Assembly (NCBI RefSeq): GCF_014851395.1
Contig: NW_024044459.1
Span: forward strand, 1,364,001 to 1,428,000
Length of the DNA: 64,000 bases
Reading direction: 5' to 3'
Source: Micropterus salmoides
Taxonomy: Eukaryota; Chordata; Actinopteri; Centrarchiformes; Centrarchidae
The position numbers were made by a program, and so were the translations under genes. Each line of letters opens with the position of its first letter. The stretch's first letter is position 1. Below are positions 33,463-44,716 of the stretch, piece by piece. Under the pieces are notes generated by a model. That model ran no database searches and had not been told where the DNA came from. It saw only the letters and a program-made list of their open reading frames with translations.

Positions 33463-36400
33463 GTAAGTAAAATAACCTACTGCTACATTTGTGGAAAACC
33501 AGTCAAAATGTACACGTCATTTAAAAGTTTTGTCTCTCCACATGGGAATCAAGAAAAGAAACGTTGGAATTAGCGTATAACACATGATCAACTATATGGT
33601 GGTATACTAGCCTGTACATTCTGCAGGGATGGAGAGAGTCAGGCGATTGATTCATTGCATTTAGGCTAAGCAAAGCTACCGTATTTCTATTAAATTATTA
33701 TGTTTGCATTGTTTTTGTCACTCAAGCATTTGCCCTTTTCACTTTAGACTGGTATTTGGTCAGATAAGTGCCCATAACATATAACTTCACTAAAAATTGC
33801 CATCACTTTCATGATGTCCCTTTCCAGATGACTTAATACACCTCCTAGCCAGTTGCTGTAGAAAACTCTGAAGCTAATGAAAATGTAATTAACATTGCTT
33901 TGAAGTTTTAGATTTATAATATCCTGTAACTGACATAACACTTGTAGTAAAGTTGTAAATATTTATACATATGTATTGTTTTGGTTAGAATGGATAAGAT
34001 TTTTTCTTTTGCACCGTGTAACAAGAACACAGACAAGAGGGACAAACAGGCGAACATGAGAAGGGAAGGGCATGAACCCCATGGTAAATACACAATACAA
34101 ATGCAAAAGTATGTGTTTTACTATCAGTTCAGAGTCATAGTGAGCCATCAACTCAGTTTTTAGTGCCACAACAACCGGTGGTACATACTAATGTATTTGT
34201 CATGATATGTAATTCTGTTACTCAAAATGCTTCTTCACAGCAGGGGGCTTCTTTGTTGTTCTGCAATAACCTAATGTTGACATGTAAAACCACTGCTGAT
34301 TGTAATTCAATCCTTCCTGCATGTGCTTCACAAAACAAGTAGTATGAAGGCGGGGGCAGGATTTTTTTAAATGTGAAACTAGAAGTTTTGATGGTGCGAT
34401 TTGGGCTAGCTTATCACAAGCAAAAACAGACTTCTCCCCAAAACTAGATTTTCACATGCTCTTTTCAGTGATGTAGAAACATTGTGGGGGTGAAATTAAT
34501 GTTTTCACGTCTCACAAAGCTTGACAAAAGCAGCTCAGAAAGCAGCTCGGAAAATGAGGACTATTGTTGCGTGTCCTGTACTAACTCTTAGTAGCAAGGG
34601 TAAAATTTGCAACATGTTAACTTACACATAGAAGATTGATCCTGATGAGTATTGCGGTATTAGTTTTACACATTTTAAATATGGGGAAGAGAGAGAGAGC
34701 ATTGACATTTGATCACTACATGGTAGGGATCACTAAATTGCTTTGCAGTTGTAGATTTACTACATAACAAATGTAATGAAAATTACGAGTTAACCCTAGA
34801 GTTTGGGTTATCGATGGCAATCTGTTTTCCTCTTTTGTAGTGTCTCTGAAAAATGCTATGGAAGGGGACACTAGAAAAAAAAATAGAAACAGCATGGTCT
34901 CAAAAAAGAGGTCGCAGCAGTGATGAGACTTTTTACTAAAACCTTATTGTCAAGGGCAAACTAGCCACTATGGTTGAATGCAAGACCTGCAATGAAACAG
35001 TGTAAGACTGCTGAACATCCTGTTCTGGCTAGTCAAGAACCCCGTGGTAAATCTGGGCATTACATAAAAATAAAAAGCCATATGATAGATATTGTTACAG
35101 ACTTTTGTTGTTGAAGCTGCTGGTTCCTGTTGAGCTTTGGAACGTGCAATAAGTGTTATTAGCACAGATCACGGTTGAGCCAAAATAAAGAAGCTGATTT
35201 TTATTCTTTTACCTGTAGGAGATTTATTATAACCTTCTGTTTTATTTCAACAGAAAACTACTGTCCTGTTATGTCAACAAAGTAGCTAACTAGCATTTGA
35301 ATACTTCATCCCCAAGGGAAGGGTTCTGGATTTCATGACCTCTGTAATAGTCTAATAAACCCTAATTAGCAAAAGGCAGCTGGTTCTCAGTAGAAGGATC
35401 AAACTTTAGCTCTTGAAGTTTCCAGTTGATGAAGTTGTAAACTATATTTTTTTATAATTCTAGCTTTTTTTACTAAAGGGAAAGAGGAGGCCTGTTAGCA
35501 TGACTAGTGACTTAGTTATGAGTAAGGCTTCAGTTTAGAATGAGGGACATAGTCTATATGTTACTGAAAGACTACATTTAGAGTTATTTGGACGCTGTTA
35601 ACACTTGTAGTTTTTTTTTTGCTACATAAGAATTGTCCTTATTTTGTAAGTGTAACTACAAATTAAATATTTAGTTTAGATTACAATATTCTCTTAATAG
35701 AAATACCCCATTCTTTTATTCATCCATGCTGGAGTGTCACTCCATGCTAGCTAGGAAGGAACTAAGAGGGAACTCCGTGTCATTACATGCCAGCCAACAA
35801 TGGACGTTTCTGTAATGCAGTCAATAAATAAAATGCAATCCTATAAAATTTAGATTGAAGAAACAAGTACATTGCAAAATTGATAGAAATCTTGTCTATA
35901 ACTGGTCAATTTCATTTCACAATATTTGGGGACAGAATTATACCAAAGGTTTAGTAAAAGTTGATAAACCTGTTTTAGTGATTACTTAAAAAATAGGATC
36001 ATGCTGCTGAGCATTTTAGTCCTAATTTATAATTATGAAGAGCAAATACAAAATAAGATAAAGATGAAGGCCCTTTAAAAAGGCCTACTTCACCAAATGA
36101 CCAAGCACCACAGACAAACCTGAAGAGAAAGTTTAAATGACTGCACTAGTGTAATAAGACATTTTATATAATGGATAAAGTACCTTTTGCTGCTAATACT
36201 GCAATCCTTGATATTTGTGCATGCATCCAAGTTATTTCTGAATAACAGGTAAAACTGTAAATTCTCAATAAAGTGGCCCTGAATATTTTTGGATCACAGA
36301 GAAATGTTTAAATATTACTAACACTGATGTTAAAATTTCCATTTTTGAAAGAAACAAGAAGTCTTTAAGAGATACAAACACTCATTAGCTGAAAAAAATT

Positions 36401-37352
36401 TGGTAGGTAGATACTGCTCAAGGATCCAAGTGCCCTCTTGGCAATTTCTTGAAGACAATGTTCTCTTTTTATTTTCACAGACCCCATCATTGGCCTATGG
36501 TACCCCTCCTAGTCTCTTATCATTGGCTCACGGTAACTCTGCCCACCCTCTTATTTTGTATGTGACAGCATGTGGGAAATAACTGGTGAGGGGTTGGGGG
36601 CCGTTACTTCTGGTACAACCAGATTATTAGATAGTCTGCAGTTCCAAACTCTTGTCTCCGGCTGATAAAAATAGGTTCCTGTTTCGAAAACGAACTCTGT
36701 CTGATAAACCCAGACCGTTTTTAACAACCGGAGTCTGGGGTTATAGATAACTCTATTCCATAACTGGTCTACAAGATTACCTGAAGATGCTAATGACAGT
36801 TAAAACACACAACTTGATGTGGCTCATTGAGAAAACAGAGGGAGGGGAGGGATGGAAGGAGGTCCGGGGGGTGGAGCACATTCCTCAATTCACCCCACAG
36901 CCTATGCTACACCAGAAAGAGAGAGGACAGAGAAGAGGAGACACAGACTCTAGAAGGATTAAAGTTTTAAGACTCACAAGTTTAAGACTAGGCTACAGCT
37001 TTGGAGTGATAATGATGGCAAGTTTGTAAGACAAAGCACTAGCAAAGATTTTACAAAGTTTAATTTTGGAACTCTCTTATATTAACTCTTATTTTGCTGC
37101 ATGCTGTTGAAGGTAATTTAAAATGCTGTTTAATTTTAACTCACTGTTATACTATTTTACTGTAATTATTTCATTTTATTCTTTAGTTCTTTAATGATGG
37201 TAAGTTTGTCACACAAAGCTTTAGCAAAGATTTTACAAAGTTTAATTTTGGAACTCACTCTTATTTTTATATTTATAATGCTGTTTAATTTTTACTCACC
37301 GTTATACCATTTTACTGCTTTACTGTCATTATTTCAATTTATTCTTCACTTG
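33319..37352 (-). repeat. right arm of the giant inverted repeat
   Basis: Reverse-complement partner of 22785-32199, uninterrupted by the DIRS element and lacking 254 bp found in the left arm. The outer 320 bp carry two of the approximately 126-bp tandem units. Internally there are CCAAT-containing and AT-rich segments (around 36440-36560), with short ORFs that are mirrored in the left arm. No known transposase or host protein is recognisable. Confidence 0.9.
37030..37352 (-). repeat. tandem units at the outer end of the right arm
   Basis: About two copies of the unit seen four times at 22555-23165, in opposite orientation. Similarity to the left arm ends at TTGTTTAATAATAAAG near 37352. Confidence 0.8.
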
Positions 37353-37563
37353 TTTAATAATAAAGACTGACTTGATTCCAAAGAAACCTCCTACTGATCC
37401 TTTGCTGGCCCCGGAGATTCCTCCTTTACTTATAACTCACTGCTATACTTTTTAATGATAAATTTATTGTCACAAACACCTCCTAGTTAATTCATTCAAG
37501 TTGTATTACTTAATAAAGTCTTTAAATCAATGAAAAACACACAATGGAAGGATGTACGCAACC

Positions 37564-37812
37564 CTCTTATCAGTTACACACAGACATATTTCCGTTTGGG
37601 CGGGACAGGATGCACCCCCTCTTATCAGTTACACACAGACATATTTCCGGCTGGGGCGGGACCGGATGCACCCCCTCTTATCAGTTACACACATACATAT
37701 TTCCGTTTGGGCGGGACAGGATGCACCCCCTCTTATCAGTTACATACAGACATATTTCCGGCTGGGGCGGGACCGGATGCACCCCCTCTTATCAGTTACA
37801 TACAGACATCCG
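37564..37812 (+). repeat. minisatellite of alternating 55- and 56-bp units
   Basis: CTCTTATCAGTTACA recurs at 37564, 37619, 37675, 37730 and 37786 (spacings 55, 56, 55, 56). Units alternate between CCGTTTGGGCGGGACAGG and CCGGCTGGGGCGGGACCGG, so the true repeat is a 111-bp dimer. The last unit is truncated and runs into a G-tract (about 37814-37833). The region is open in all three plus frames with repeated peptides, a by-product of the repeat rather than a gene. Confidence 0.92.
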
Positions 37813-38434
37813 GTGGGGTGGGGGGGGGGGGGACCGGAAATAGCTGTCAAAAATGAGTTTGATGGAATGTCATGTATACTTTCTCTCTCACGCTTATGGA
37901 GATTCATTGGTTGTTGTTTAATTTTGTTTCATGTTACTTGTGTTTGATTGGTGTAGATTTGTAAAGGGATGGATGTTGGGAGTCGGAAGGGAAAGAGGGG
38001 AGAGTGTAGCTGCTTTCATACAGAGATCCTGCAATAAACACAGAAAGAATATCTGCCAATATGCCGCATTCACTCATTCATACTGAACAAACATTTGCGG
38101 CATAATCCCAGCGTAGAAAAATATGTTGCATGTCAATACAACAACGGCATGCTGACTGTGGCTTTTCATACACACATCGTTCCGTCTCTATTACTACCAA
38201 CGTTCCCAGGTCAGAGGCAGATCAAATTGGACCCCTTCTCCACCTCCCCACCTTTCATACAGCACAATGAGCCGGCATATTGGCATAATACTTCTGGAAA
38301 ATAACACTGTGTGAAAGCCGCTTGTGTTTGGAGTTACGGAAGTTGTGCTTGGAGTGTTTTTAGCATTTAGCTATCTAGCTACCACCGTAATGTGGTCACA
38401 TTTACCAGATGTAGGAACCAAACCAACACAATGA

Positions 38435-38765
38435 AAAAACGTTGACGAAAAGGAGGCTGAAGAAGAACATAAAAAAATAAAGTTGTCAAAACCAGGAGGC
38501 CAGACTTCCTGGACCATGCAAATAGGGTGACTGTAGAAAGTAATGAGGTTTAAGTTGAACAATTATTAAGCATCTTGTAAGTCCATTTAATAGAAAGAAA
38601 GGTGAGCCAATCCACCCCTGCCTCCAACCTACTGATGTCTCTGTATATTCAGACCCTGCAGCTTCACCGTCAGCAGACTGGCCACATCCACAAGAGAAAG
38701 TTGTGGGAGATCATGAGTCTGGAGCACCACCTGCCTCACCTCATAATATGTCAAATTTTGTTGCT
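38435..38765 (+). pseudogene. possible N-terminal part of a hAT-ZMYM transposase
   Basis: Plus-strand frames VDEKEAEEEHKKIKLSKPGG (about 38433-38492) and, in another frame, PTDVSVYSDPAASPSADWPH (about 38630-38690) have the composition of the acidic, proline-rich leader of TTF/ZMYM-type hAT proteins. The zinc finger itself follows at 39082. Frames are separated by stops. Assignment rests on order and composition, not on a catalytic motif. Confidence 0.35.
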
Positions 38766-38803
38766 TCATTTTCTGAGTTTCATGAATAGTTACTTGTTTT
38801 TTG

Positions 38804-38929
38804 TGCTCATATTTCATTTATTTAAAAAAAACACTTCAAAAACCACTCTTGCACAGTGTATGATATCGATGTGCTAATAAAGAGCAAACCCACACTTTAG
38901 CATGCACAATATTATGTAATTATCAGGGA
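38804..38929 (+). repeat. 126-128-bp direct repeat, right copy
   Basis: Same orientation and almost the same sequence as 22335-22462. Neither side shares further sequence. Confidence 0.85.
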
Positions 38930-39081
38930 ACAAGTTGTAACTTTGTAATTAATCCTTTTGAATGTAATTTAAATTACATTCTTGCTTCTATGACATGCCT
39001 TATAAAATGATGTGACAATGCATTGATACTTTGCACCTGTTAGCCTCACAGTGATGGATTGATTTTGATTATTATTTGCAG

Positions 39082-39222
39082 TCAAGAGCAGCAGGTCCAA
39101 CACAGCCTCATCTGAAAGTGTTTCCTCGGCACTGCAAGGTAACAGGAAGAGGTGCTTCCAGAGTGGCTGGTATAAGCAGGATCCATGGCTTGAATATTCC
39201 CACTGCCAAGACTACTTTTAGA
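39082..39222 (+). pseudogene. hAT-ZMYM transposase fragment (TTF zinc finger)
   Basis: After a good acceptor (ATTATTTGCAG ending 39081) an open frame reads a serine-rich linker, then RCFQSGWYKQDPWLEYSHCQ and a TAG at about 39220. The F-x-x-x-WY-K-x-x-x-WLEYS signature starts the TTF-type zinc finger of ZMYM1/DUF4371-type hAT proteins. The finger's remaining cysteines and the catalytic domain are missing. Confidence 0.6.
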
Positions 39223-39707
39223 TTGCCTCATCTCACTTAACAGTAAATACTTATTTCCAAGTAAGGTGTGTTAGGTTTATGTTACAATTGTTTGCAGTAA
39301 ATAATCATCATTAATTTATTGATAAAATTAAACAATTTAACCCTTGAGAATGGCTCATAAAAATGTGTAACTGACTTTTCCTAAACAATTACTGATTTAA
39401 AAATGGATGTTATGCTAAAATTACCGGAGGTTCCTAGAAACTATAATAGGTTGAAATAGAATAGGAATAGAAAACTGTCACAAATCAAAACAACAGTCTG
39501 ATATTAAATGGTGAATGCTAACATCAGTTTTTAATTCACTTACTGGAGCTAATTAGCAGAGTTTCAGGAGCAGGACCACACATAAACCACGTCATCACCA
39601 GCATTACCATAAATACCCACAAATCCCAGCTCTTCTTCTTCACTCTCACATTCTGCTAGCTCAGTGCCCCATCTTGGTTACCTTAGTAAAAATGTTCTGT
39701 AGTTTGT

Positions 39708-39900
39708 GCCCCACAGAGCCCTGATCTCAAACTAATCCAGTCTGTCTGGAATAACATGGAGAGAGAAGCAACTGGGGCTGCCTAAATCCACAGAAGGGGG
39801 AGTCTCAAGATGTTTGGGCCAACCTGCCTGCTGAGTTCCTTCAAAAACTATGTGCAAGTGTACCTAGATGAACTGATACTGTTTTGAATGGTAATCCTAA
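39708..39900 (+). pseudogene. C-terminal remnant of a Tc1/mariner transposase
   Basis: Plus-strand frames give PDLKLIQSVWNNMERE (the P-D-L-N-x-I-E-x-x-W region, with the catalytic Glu replaced by Gln) and, after a shift, QDVWANLPAEFLQKLCASVP, the usual Tc1 C-terminus. The rest of the element is absent. Confidence 0.6.
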
Positions 39901-40860
39901 AACTTTTGTACAGAACTTGACATTTCCTCCTGATACCAAGTAGTAATGTAATAAAAGTAACAGGCTAATTTAATGAATTGAATCACTCACACATTCATAT
40001 GAAATGTCACGTCAACCATGAAATCTAAAAACATGAGCCCACAGTGGCACTCAGTCTGAACTTTCCACACCTGCACAGTACATGTACATCACCATATTTC
40101 TATAACTGTCAAACTGATAAACGCTTTTCAAAGCACCAGTGGCATTGGATGCTTGGAATGTCATGTGATGTGGTATTCTTCTTTTGACACAATGTACTGA
40201 AACCGCGCGATCCACAGGAGTGAAACACGCTTTGGATGTTTGGTAGCATCTGCTTATCTCTACTAGTTTGCAGCTTTAATTTGCGTTTCCTGTTTTTATT
40301 CATTTTTAGATGAATTGCTTTAGCAAGCAAGGAAATAAGCCAAATCCATGCTTGACAAACATGTGTTTTTCCTTCTATAATGCAGCATCTAGCCTTCCTC
40401 TCATGTTTATGTGGCTTACAGCAGCTTTAATGACATGACAAGTACACACATTGCACATGTTGGGGCTTGAGGGCTGATTCTAGCATGTTTCAGACTAAAT
40501 ATCTTGAAATGTTAAGGTTTTTAAAGCAAAACAGACAATGAATTGAAAATGAAAATAAGTGGTTTAGCGTTTCATGAACTAAAAAAAAAAACAGCCCTAG
40601 AATAGTGAAGCCTTACGTTTTGGGGAATATAAACATTTATGAAATATAACGCCTATATCCCTTATTTCATTTTTATACAGATTAAGAAACAGTTATTTCA
40701 TACTTTTCTCTGGTTTAAATGATTATTTCATAAGGTCTGATTTTGAATGAATATGGATTTCCATTAACCCTGACACGGATGAGAAATACTCCAAACTGCT
40801 CCAGCAGCCTACTACCCGTCTGGACAGGCCCACAGAGGACAGGCTTGTTGTGTCCTATAA
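39901..40860. other. intergenic, no gene recognised
   Basis: AT-rich sequence upstream of the CpG-rich segment. The open frame 40109-40330 (minus) is short, lysine-rich and unsupported. Confidence 0.35.
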
Positions 40861-40915
40861 TGATGTGGCGGTGGCGGTGGCGGTGGCGGGGTGGGAAGGA
40901 GGGGCCTGGAGGCTG

Positions 40916-40930
40916 GCGCGCGCACGCACG

Positions 40931-40967
<37 letters not shown>
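40916..40967. repeat. (GC)n-(GCAC)n-(CA)n alternating tract
   Basis: 52 consecutive bases of strictly alternating purine and pyrimidine, passing from GCGCGC through GCAC to a long CA run. Such tracts are the classical Z-DNA-forming sequence type and this one sits inside the candidate promoter. Confidence 0.9.
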
Positions 40968-40968
<1 letters not shown>

Positions 40969-40969
<1 letters not shown>

Positions 40970-41060
40970 CCAGACGGCAGCCGCTACAGGGAAGATGGAG
41001 GACGGTGTGGCAGCGGCGGAGCGGACCTCCAGTCTGCAGCACCATCACCGCTGAAAACAG
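40969..41060 (+). other. candidate untranslated first exon (possibly apba1)
   Basis: GC-rich sequence ending ACCGCTGAAAACAG before donor GTTAGT. An ATG at 40995 opens a frame of only 19 codons (MEDGVAAAERTSSLQHHHR) closed by TGA at 41052-41054, so it is a short upstream ORF or the exon is non-coding. In mammals APBA1 lies next to PTAR1 in the same orientation and its first exon is untranslated with a very long intron. By that gene order this could be apba1, but no APBA1 coding sequence is in the window. Transcription start unknown. Confidence 0.3.
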
Positions 41061-41330
41061 GTTAGTGGTCCGGTCGTCGGGCTCAGATAGAGGTACCGCT
41101 CGTTGGTTGATGCAGCAACACGCAGATCAGCGCCGGGGCTGGTGCTGGGCTGTGGGGACGGTGAACTGTCGCCGCTCGGTTTGTTGACTGTCTGAGGAAT
41201 GGTTACAGGAAAAGATAACGCCGCGTTTCAGAGGAAATAACCGGGATTTGGATGGAAAGAAACGCACCGGCTGCACGAGACTTTGTGCCGGGCTGAAGCG
41301 CGACCGCCCTCTGGGTTTACATGAATGAAA

Positions 41331-42600
41331 CGGCCCATGGAGGCCCTGTTATTGGCAGGTGCAGAGTCCAAGCAGGGCTAACCACAATGCAGTCAACACT
41401 CTGAGCCGGTTGAATCTGTTCTTGATGCTTCCCGGGTTGTTTCTGCCAAACCAGGACTCTGGTCCGGCTTCCCTCGCCTCATGTGATGCAGAAACTGGGA
41501 CTCTGCAGATGCGGGCTGCGTGGCCTGCTGCTGTTTAGAAAGATGCTGCAGGTTGGTTACTGGTTGTGCAGACCATCCATAAACTTGGTAAACCAGGTTC
41601 ATCATGTCCTGATAGAAACCATAGGCTATAGACTGGTAAACAATGAGGGTGGGGGCAAGTCCACATATGTTTTCTATATGGACTGTTAAAAGATTTTTGT
41701 TCATTAAATATTAAAAAATAAGGTATGGTAAATAAGGTGAAACATCAGAAATGCTCTGTGTGTGATTGAGAGCAGCTGGCAGGCTGAGCCCCAGCAGTGA
41801 CCTGGACCCAGTGAACTGGGCTCCGAGCTTAACGTCACAATTCACATTGCGTTTTAAGTTGGCCTTTATTGATCCCTGTTGTTAGTAGTGCTGTTGGAGA
41901 GTAAGCATTTGTACGGCAGTGATATTTGCAGGTATGCCACGATCACTGGTCGCTGCCACACAGACCACTGCAGTGGCGGCTCCTGCCAAATCTGTCAGGG
42001 GGGGGAATTTTTGCGATGATTGCTAGGGTGACCAGTTCCATGGTCTAAGCCAGCTACACAAGGATTATTCGTTAGGCTACATACTGTACAGTATTTGTGA
42101 ACAGCTACATCCTGAAGTTCATTGTCAGTGTCTACAATGAATGAACTTTCAGTAGTGATCAACTATTCTGCTCCTCTTCTGACAAAGATGCAAGTGATGG
42201 CCATCATGCTACCTCCTCTTTCTTCTGCGGTTTATGGCAATAAAAGACAGAAACATAAAATAATTGTTACTGGTTAAGTGCTGTAAAGGTAATTTTAAAT
42301 TGACCACTTCCACACATGAAGCACATTTAACATAAGGTTAAAAGTCGGCTTAATAATAACTATCAATATTTTTTTTTTTGTTTTTTTATATATTTATTGG
42401 CTTCTATGGCATTTTACACTGCATAAATTAGCCTAGAGGCTGGCAGACTTTTCCTCTCCTCATAGCTTAACAAGATTAAATTTCATGTCTTATTTATACT
42501 ACTGTATGTCTTACTCACCGCTGGTTCAGTCACTGCATCTCTCAAAAAAGCACCACGGTTGAATTTTCAACCTGAATGTTTTGTTGAAACAGCAGCTGCT
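41331..42600. other. probable intron, no gene recognised
   Basis: No coding exon or named repeat. TGGTCGCTGCCACAC at 41948 recurs in related form near 43000 and 45235, so it belongs to a dispersed repeat. The minus frame 41393-41704 has no support. Confidence 0.3.
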
Positions 42601-42609
42601 TTTAGCAGC

Positions 42610-42890
42610 TGGAGGACTGCCAAGTCGTTTTCAGGTGGCAGAAGCGTAGCTCTGCTGCTGGGCGCATGACGTAAACACATAAGTGCAAACCCTCCCGGAA
42701 CCCATAGAGATTGCATTGTAGCGGCCGCAGCTCGAAAAAAACTGCCTTAACATGAAAGTCTATGAGAGAGATCTGGGCGATTTTCAACCAGACTGAAATC
42801 GCCCGAAATGGGCTCCACGGAACGCGACTTGACGCTGATTGGATAACGATATTCAGAGGCAAACTGTGTCAAAAACACAAAAACTAGTCA
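42610..42890. repeat. dispersed fish repeat, unclassified
   Basis: The segment with GGCGCATGACGTAAACA and GTAGCGGCCGCAGCTCG to GCGACTTGACGCTGATTGG has the GC-rich, CpG-containing character of a repeat I have seen widely dispersed in fish genomes, in contrast to its AT-rich flanks. Family not identified. Confidence 0.35.
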
Positions 42891-42989
42891 CAACCAATCA
42901 AACAGTGTGGTAGAAAGTGTTAGAAAAATCCCCTACCTTTCCCGGTTTGGTGGTTCGTTGCCCGATTGCCCTAATGAACAAAACCGCCC

Positions 42990-43482
42990 TGGACCACTGG
43001 TCGCTACCACAGTCTCTGGGGAAGGCCCCATTCTGGCCCCATTCTGGCCCCATTCTGTTCACACAAATTGTGACTGTATACATTAAAAAGGTCAGTTTCA
43101 AATTTTTATACAGTCTATGGTTCCAAAGAATAGTGACCTTAGATAATTTAAATTATCTCAACTGGCAGATTATACAACATTTTTTTTGTCTAATAGAGGG
43201 GAATGGATCAAAGCAATTCGATGTGTTGAGTATTTCTACTGTCTCAGGCTTAAGAATGAACTTGAACAAATCAGTTTTTAAGGGTACCACTTAAGGAATG
43301 TGAACTATCAGAGATTAATGGTATCCCTGAGAAGAACCCAGTTATATACCTGGGTGTGATAAGAATGAAAAACTCTGCAATGATCTAAACTTCAGCCCTG
43401 TGATTGAACAAATAATGAAAAGGTTCAACATGTGGTGGATGAGGGATCTTTCACTGAATGGTAGTGTTCTACTATCTAATAG
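42990..43482 (+). mobile_element. L1-like LINE fragment, plus copy of an inverted pair
   Basis: C-terminal part of an L1/Tx1-type reverse transcriptase. INQM-type core is eroded, but VIEQIMKRFNMWWMRDLSLNG (43393-43460) matches the W-L-x-R-D-L-S-I-x-G-R motif of this clade. The whole 490-bp segment is the reverse complement of 44717-45190 with minor differences. It is cut at 43482 by TAGGGTTGGGCGATG, the start of a hAT-like sequence. Confidence 0.65.
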
Positions 43483-44716
43483 GGTTGGGCGATGTCTACA
43501 AAATTTCCATCGGACGATGTCTGAAATGAAACACAGACAACATGGACGATGTCATCGGGTTCGCGGGAGGCAGCAGTCGTCTTATGTGCATGTGTTCTCG
43601 CACAAACTTCACACAGTAAAACAAATTGTGACAATATTGAAATGGGATTTTTATTGTGGTGGATTGTATTATTCTTTTGTAGTACCTTTTTGATATCTGT
43701 ATTGTATTGACCTGCCAGGGACTACAGATGAAAACTAGCTTTCTGGCTACAGCTGACATTTTCACTACAAAGTTCACTAATATGCTCTGTCCCTTTTAAA
43801 TAAATAAATAACATTGATGTCCAGGGACTGTCCTGTAGGACATTTATGTCTGTGATGTATCTCTGAATAACTACTTGTACTGTATAACTGCAAAAAACAA
43901 GTTCAAAAAAATCTGCACATGTAACACAAACTTCAGAATACTGTACAGCAAAAACATTATAACTGTAGATATAACCACACAAAACTGCAATATACTGTGC
44001 AAAAATAAGAATATAGGTATAATCAATAAAATAGTATATTTAACAAAGAACAACGATAAAGATGTATTACTGTATAGGATATAACCATATGTGGCAGCAA
44101 CCCCAGACTGTATGGCTGCAGCCTGGAGCCTCCCGTCTCATGCCCTCCCGCCTGGTTCCAAATTAAAAGATTAAGTCTGGTTCGCTATGTCTTCTTCATA
44201 CTTTGGTGTTTTTAAACTGAACAGTAACGGCAATCATGCGCTTGAATAAAATACTTTCAAAAATATCTTTCTATAAGATAAATGCAGACTACCATGCTAA
44301 TGAATAAAAATACTAACAATATTCTTGTTGTTCCAAATGCTGTAATTTGTATGTTAAACTTATGTTTGTAAATTAATTTCCAGGCCAGTAGAGCTATGAT
44401 AACTTAACAGGTAATTTATCGATTTTATAGTTGACATTTTAGTAGAAATTTACTTCCTCCTATTAAATTAAATACTCTACTTAATTATGGAAGGTTATCA
44501 ACCTAGTTAACCATTTAACTTGTGTGTTATTTAAGGTTTCAAAACTTAAAATGACCAGACCTTCATTTTTTATGTTGCATAGGTTTAGGGTTAGTCCTTA
44601 AATAATGACATTTGTTTGTGCAAATGAAATTAAATAAGATCTTATCCAATTCTTTGTATATTTCAGTAGGCAGTTCCAGTGATAAGTATACATAGATCTG
44701 GATATTCCCTCAGCTT
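43483..44716. other. spacer between L1-like copies with a hAT-like end
   Basis: Starts with TAGGGTTGGGCGATGTCTA, a common left terminus of fish hAT MITEs, and contains GGACGATGTCATCGGGTTCG, but I do not see the matching right terminus. The remainder is AT-rich with no gene. Confidence 0.4.

Larger units (their letters stand above)
40860..41330 (+). promoter_or_regulatory. CpG island / candidate promoter
   Basis: The only strongly CpG-rich host-like segment of the window outside the DIRS element. It contains a (GTGGCG)4 repeat (40865-40888), a 52-bp alternating purine-pyrimidine tract, and a GC-rich region with a splice donor at 41061. CpG dinucleotides stay frequent until about 41310 and then drop sharply. 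This pattern is that of a vertebrate promoter with a first exon; direction is inferred from the donor (plus strand). Confidence 0.55.

Noticed and set aside
36560..36790. Possible solo LTR of an endogenous retrovirus in the arms
   Set aside because: CCAAT and TATA-like boxes are present, but I find no TG...CA ends, no primer-binding site and no gag/pol sequence, so it is left as a promoter-like segment only.
22785..37352. Palindrome as a pure assembly artefact
   Set aside because: The arms differ by the DIRS insertion, a 254-bp indel, tandem copy number and scattered substitutions, which a simple mirrored contig would not show. A mis-join of two haplotypes is not fully excluded.
37530..37947. 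Three overlapping open frames encoding repeated peptides
   Set aside because: All three frames are open because the 111-bp repeat happens to lack stops; this is a minisatellite, not a gene.
40743..41187. Plus-strand ORFs through the CA repeat (His/Thr repeats)
   Set aside because: The His-Thr run is the translated microsatellite; the frames have no start in context and no conserved sequence.
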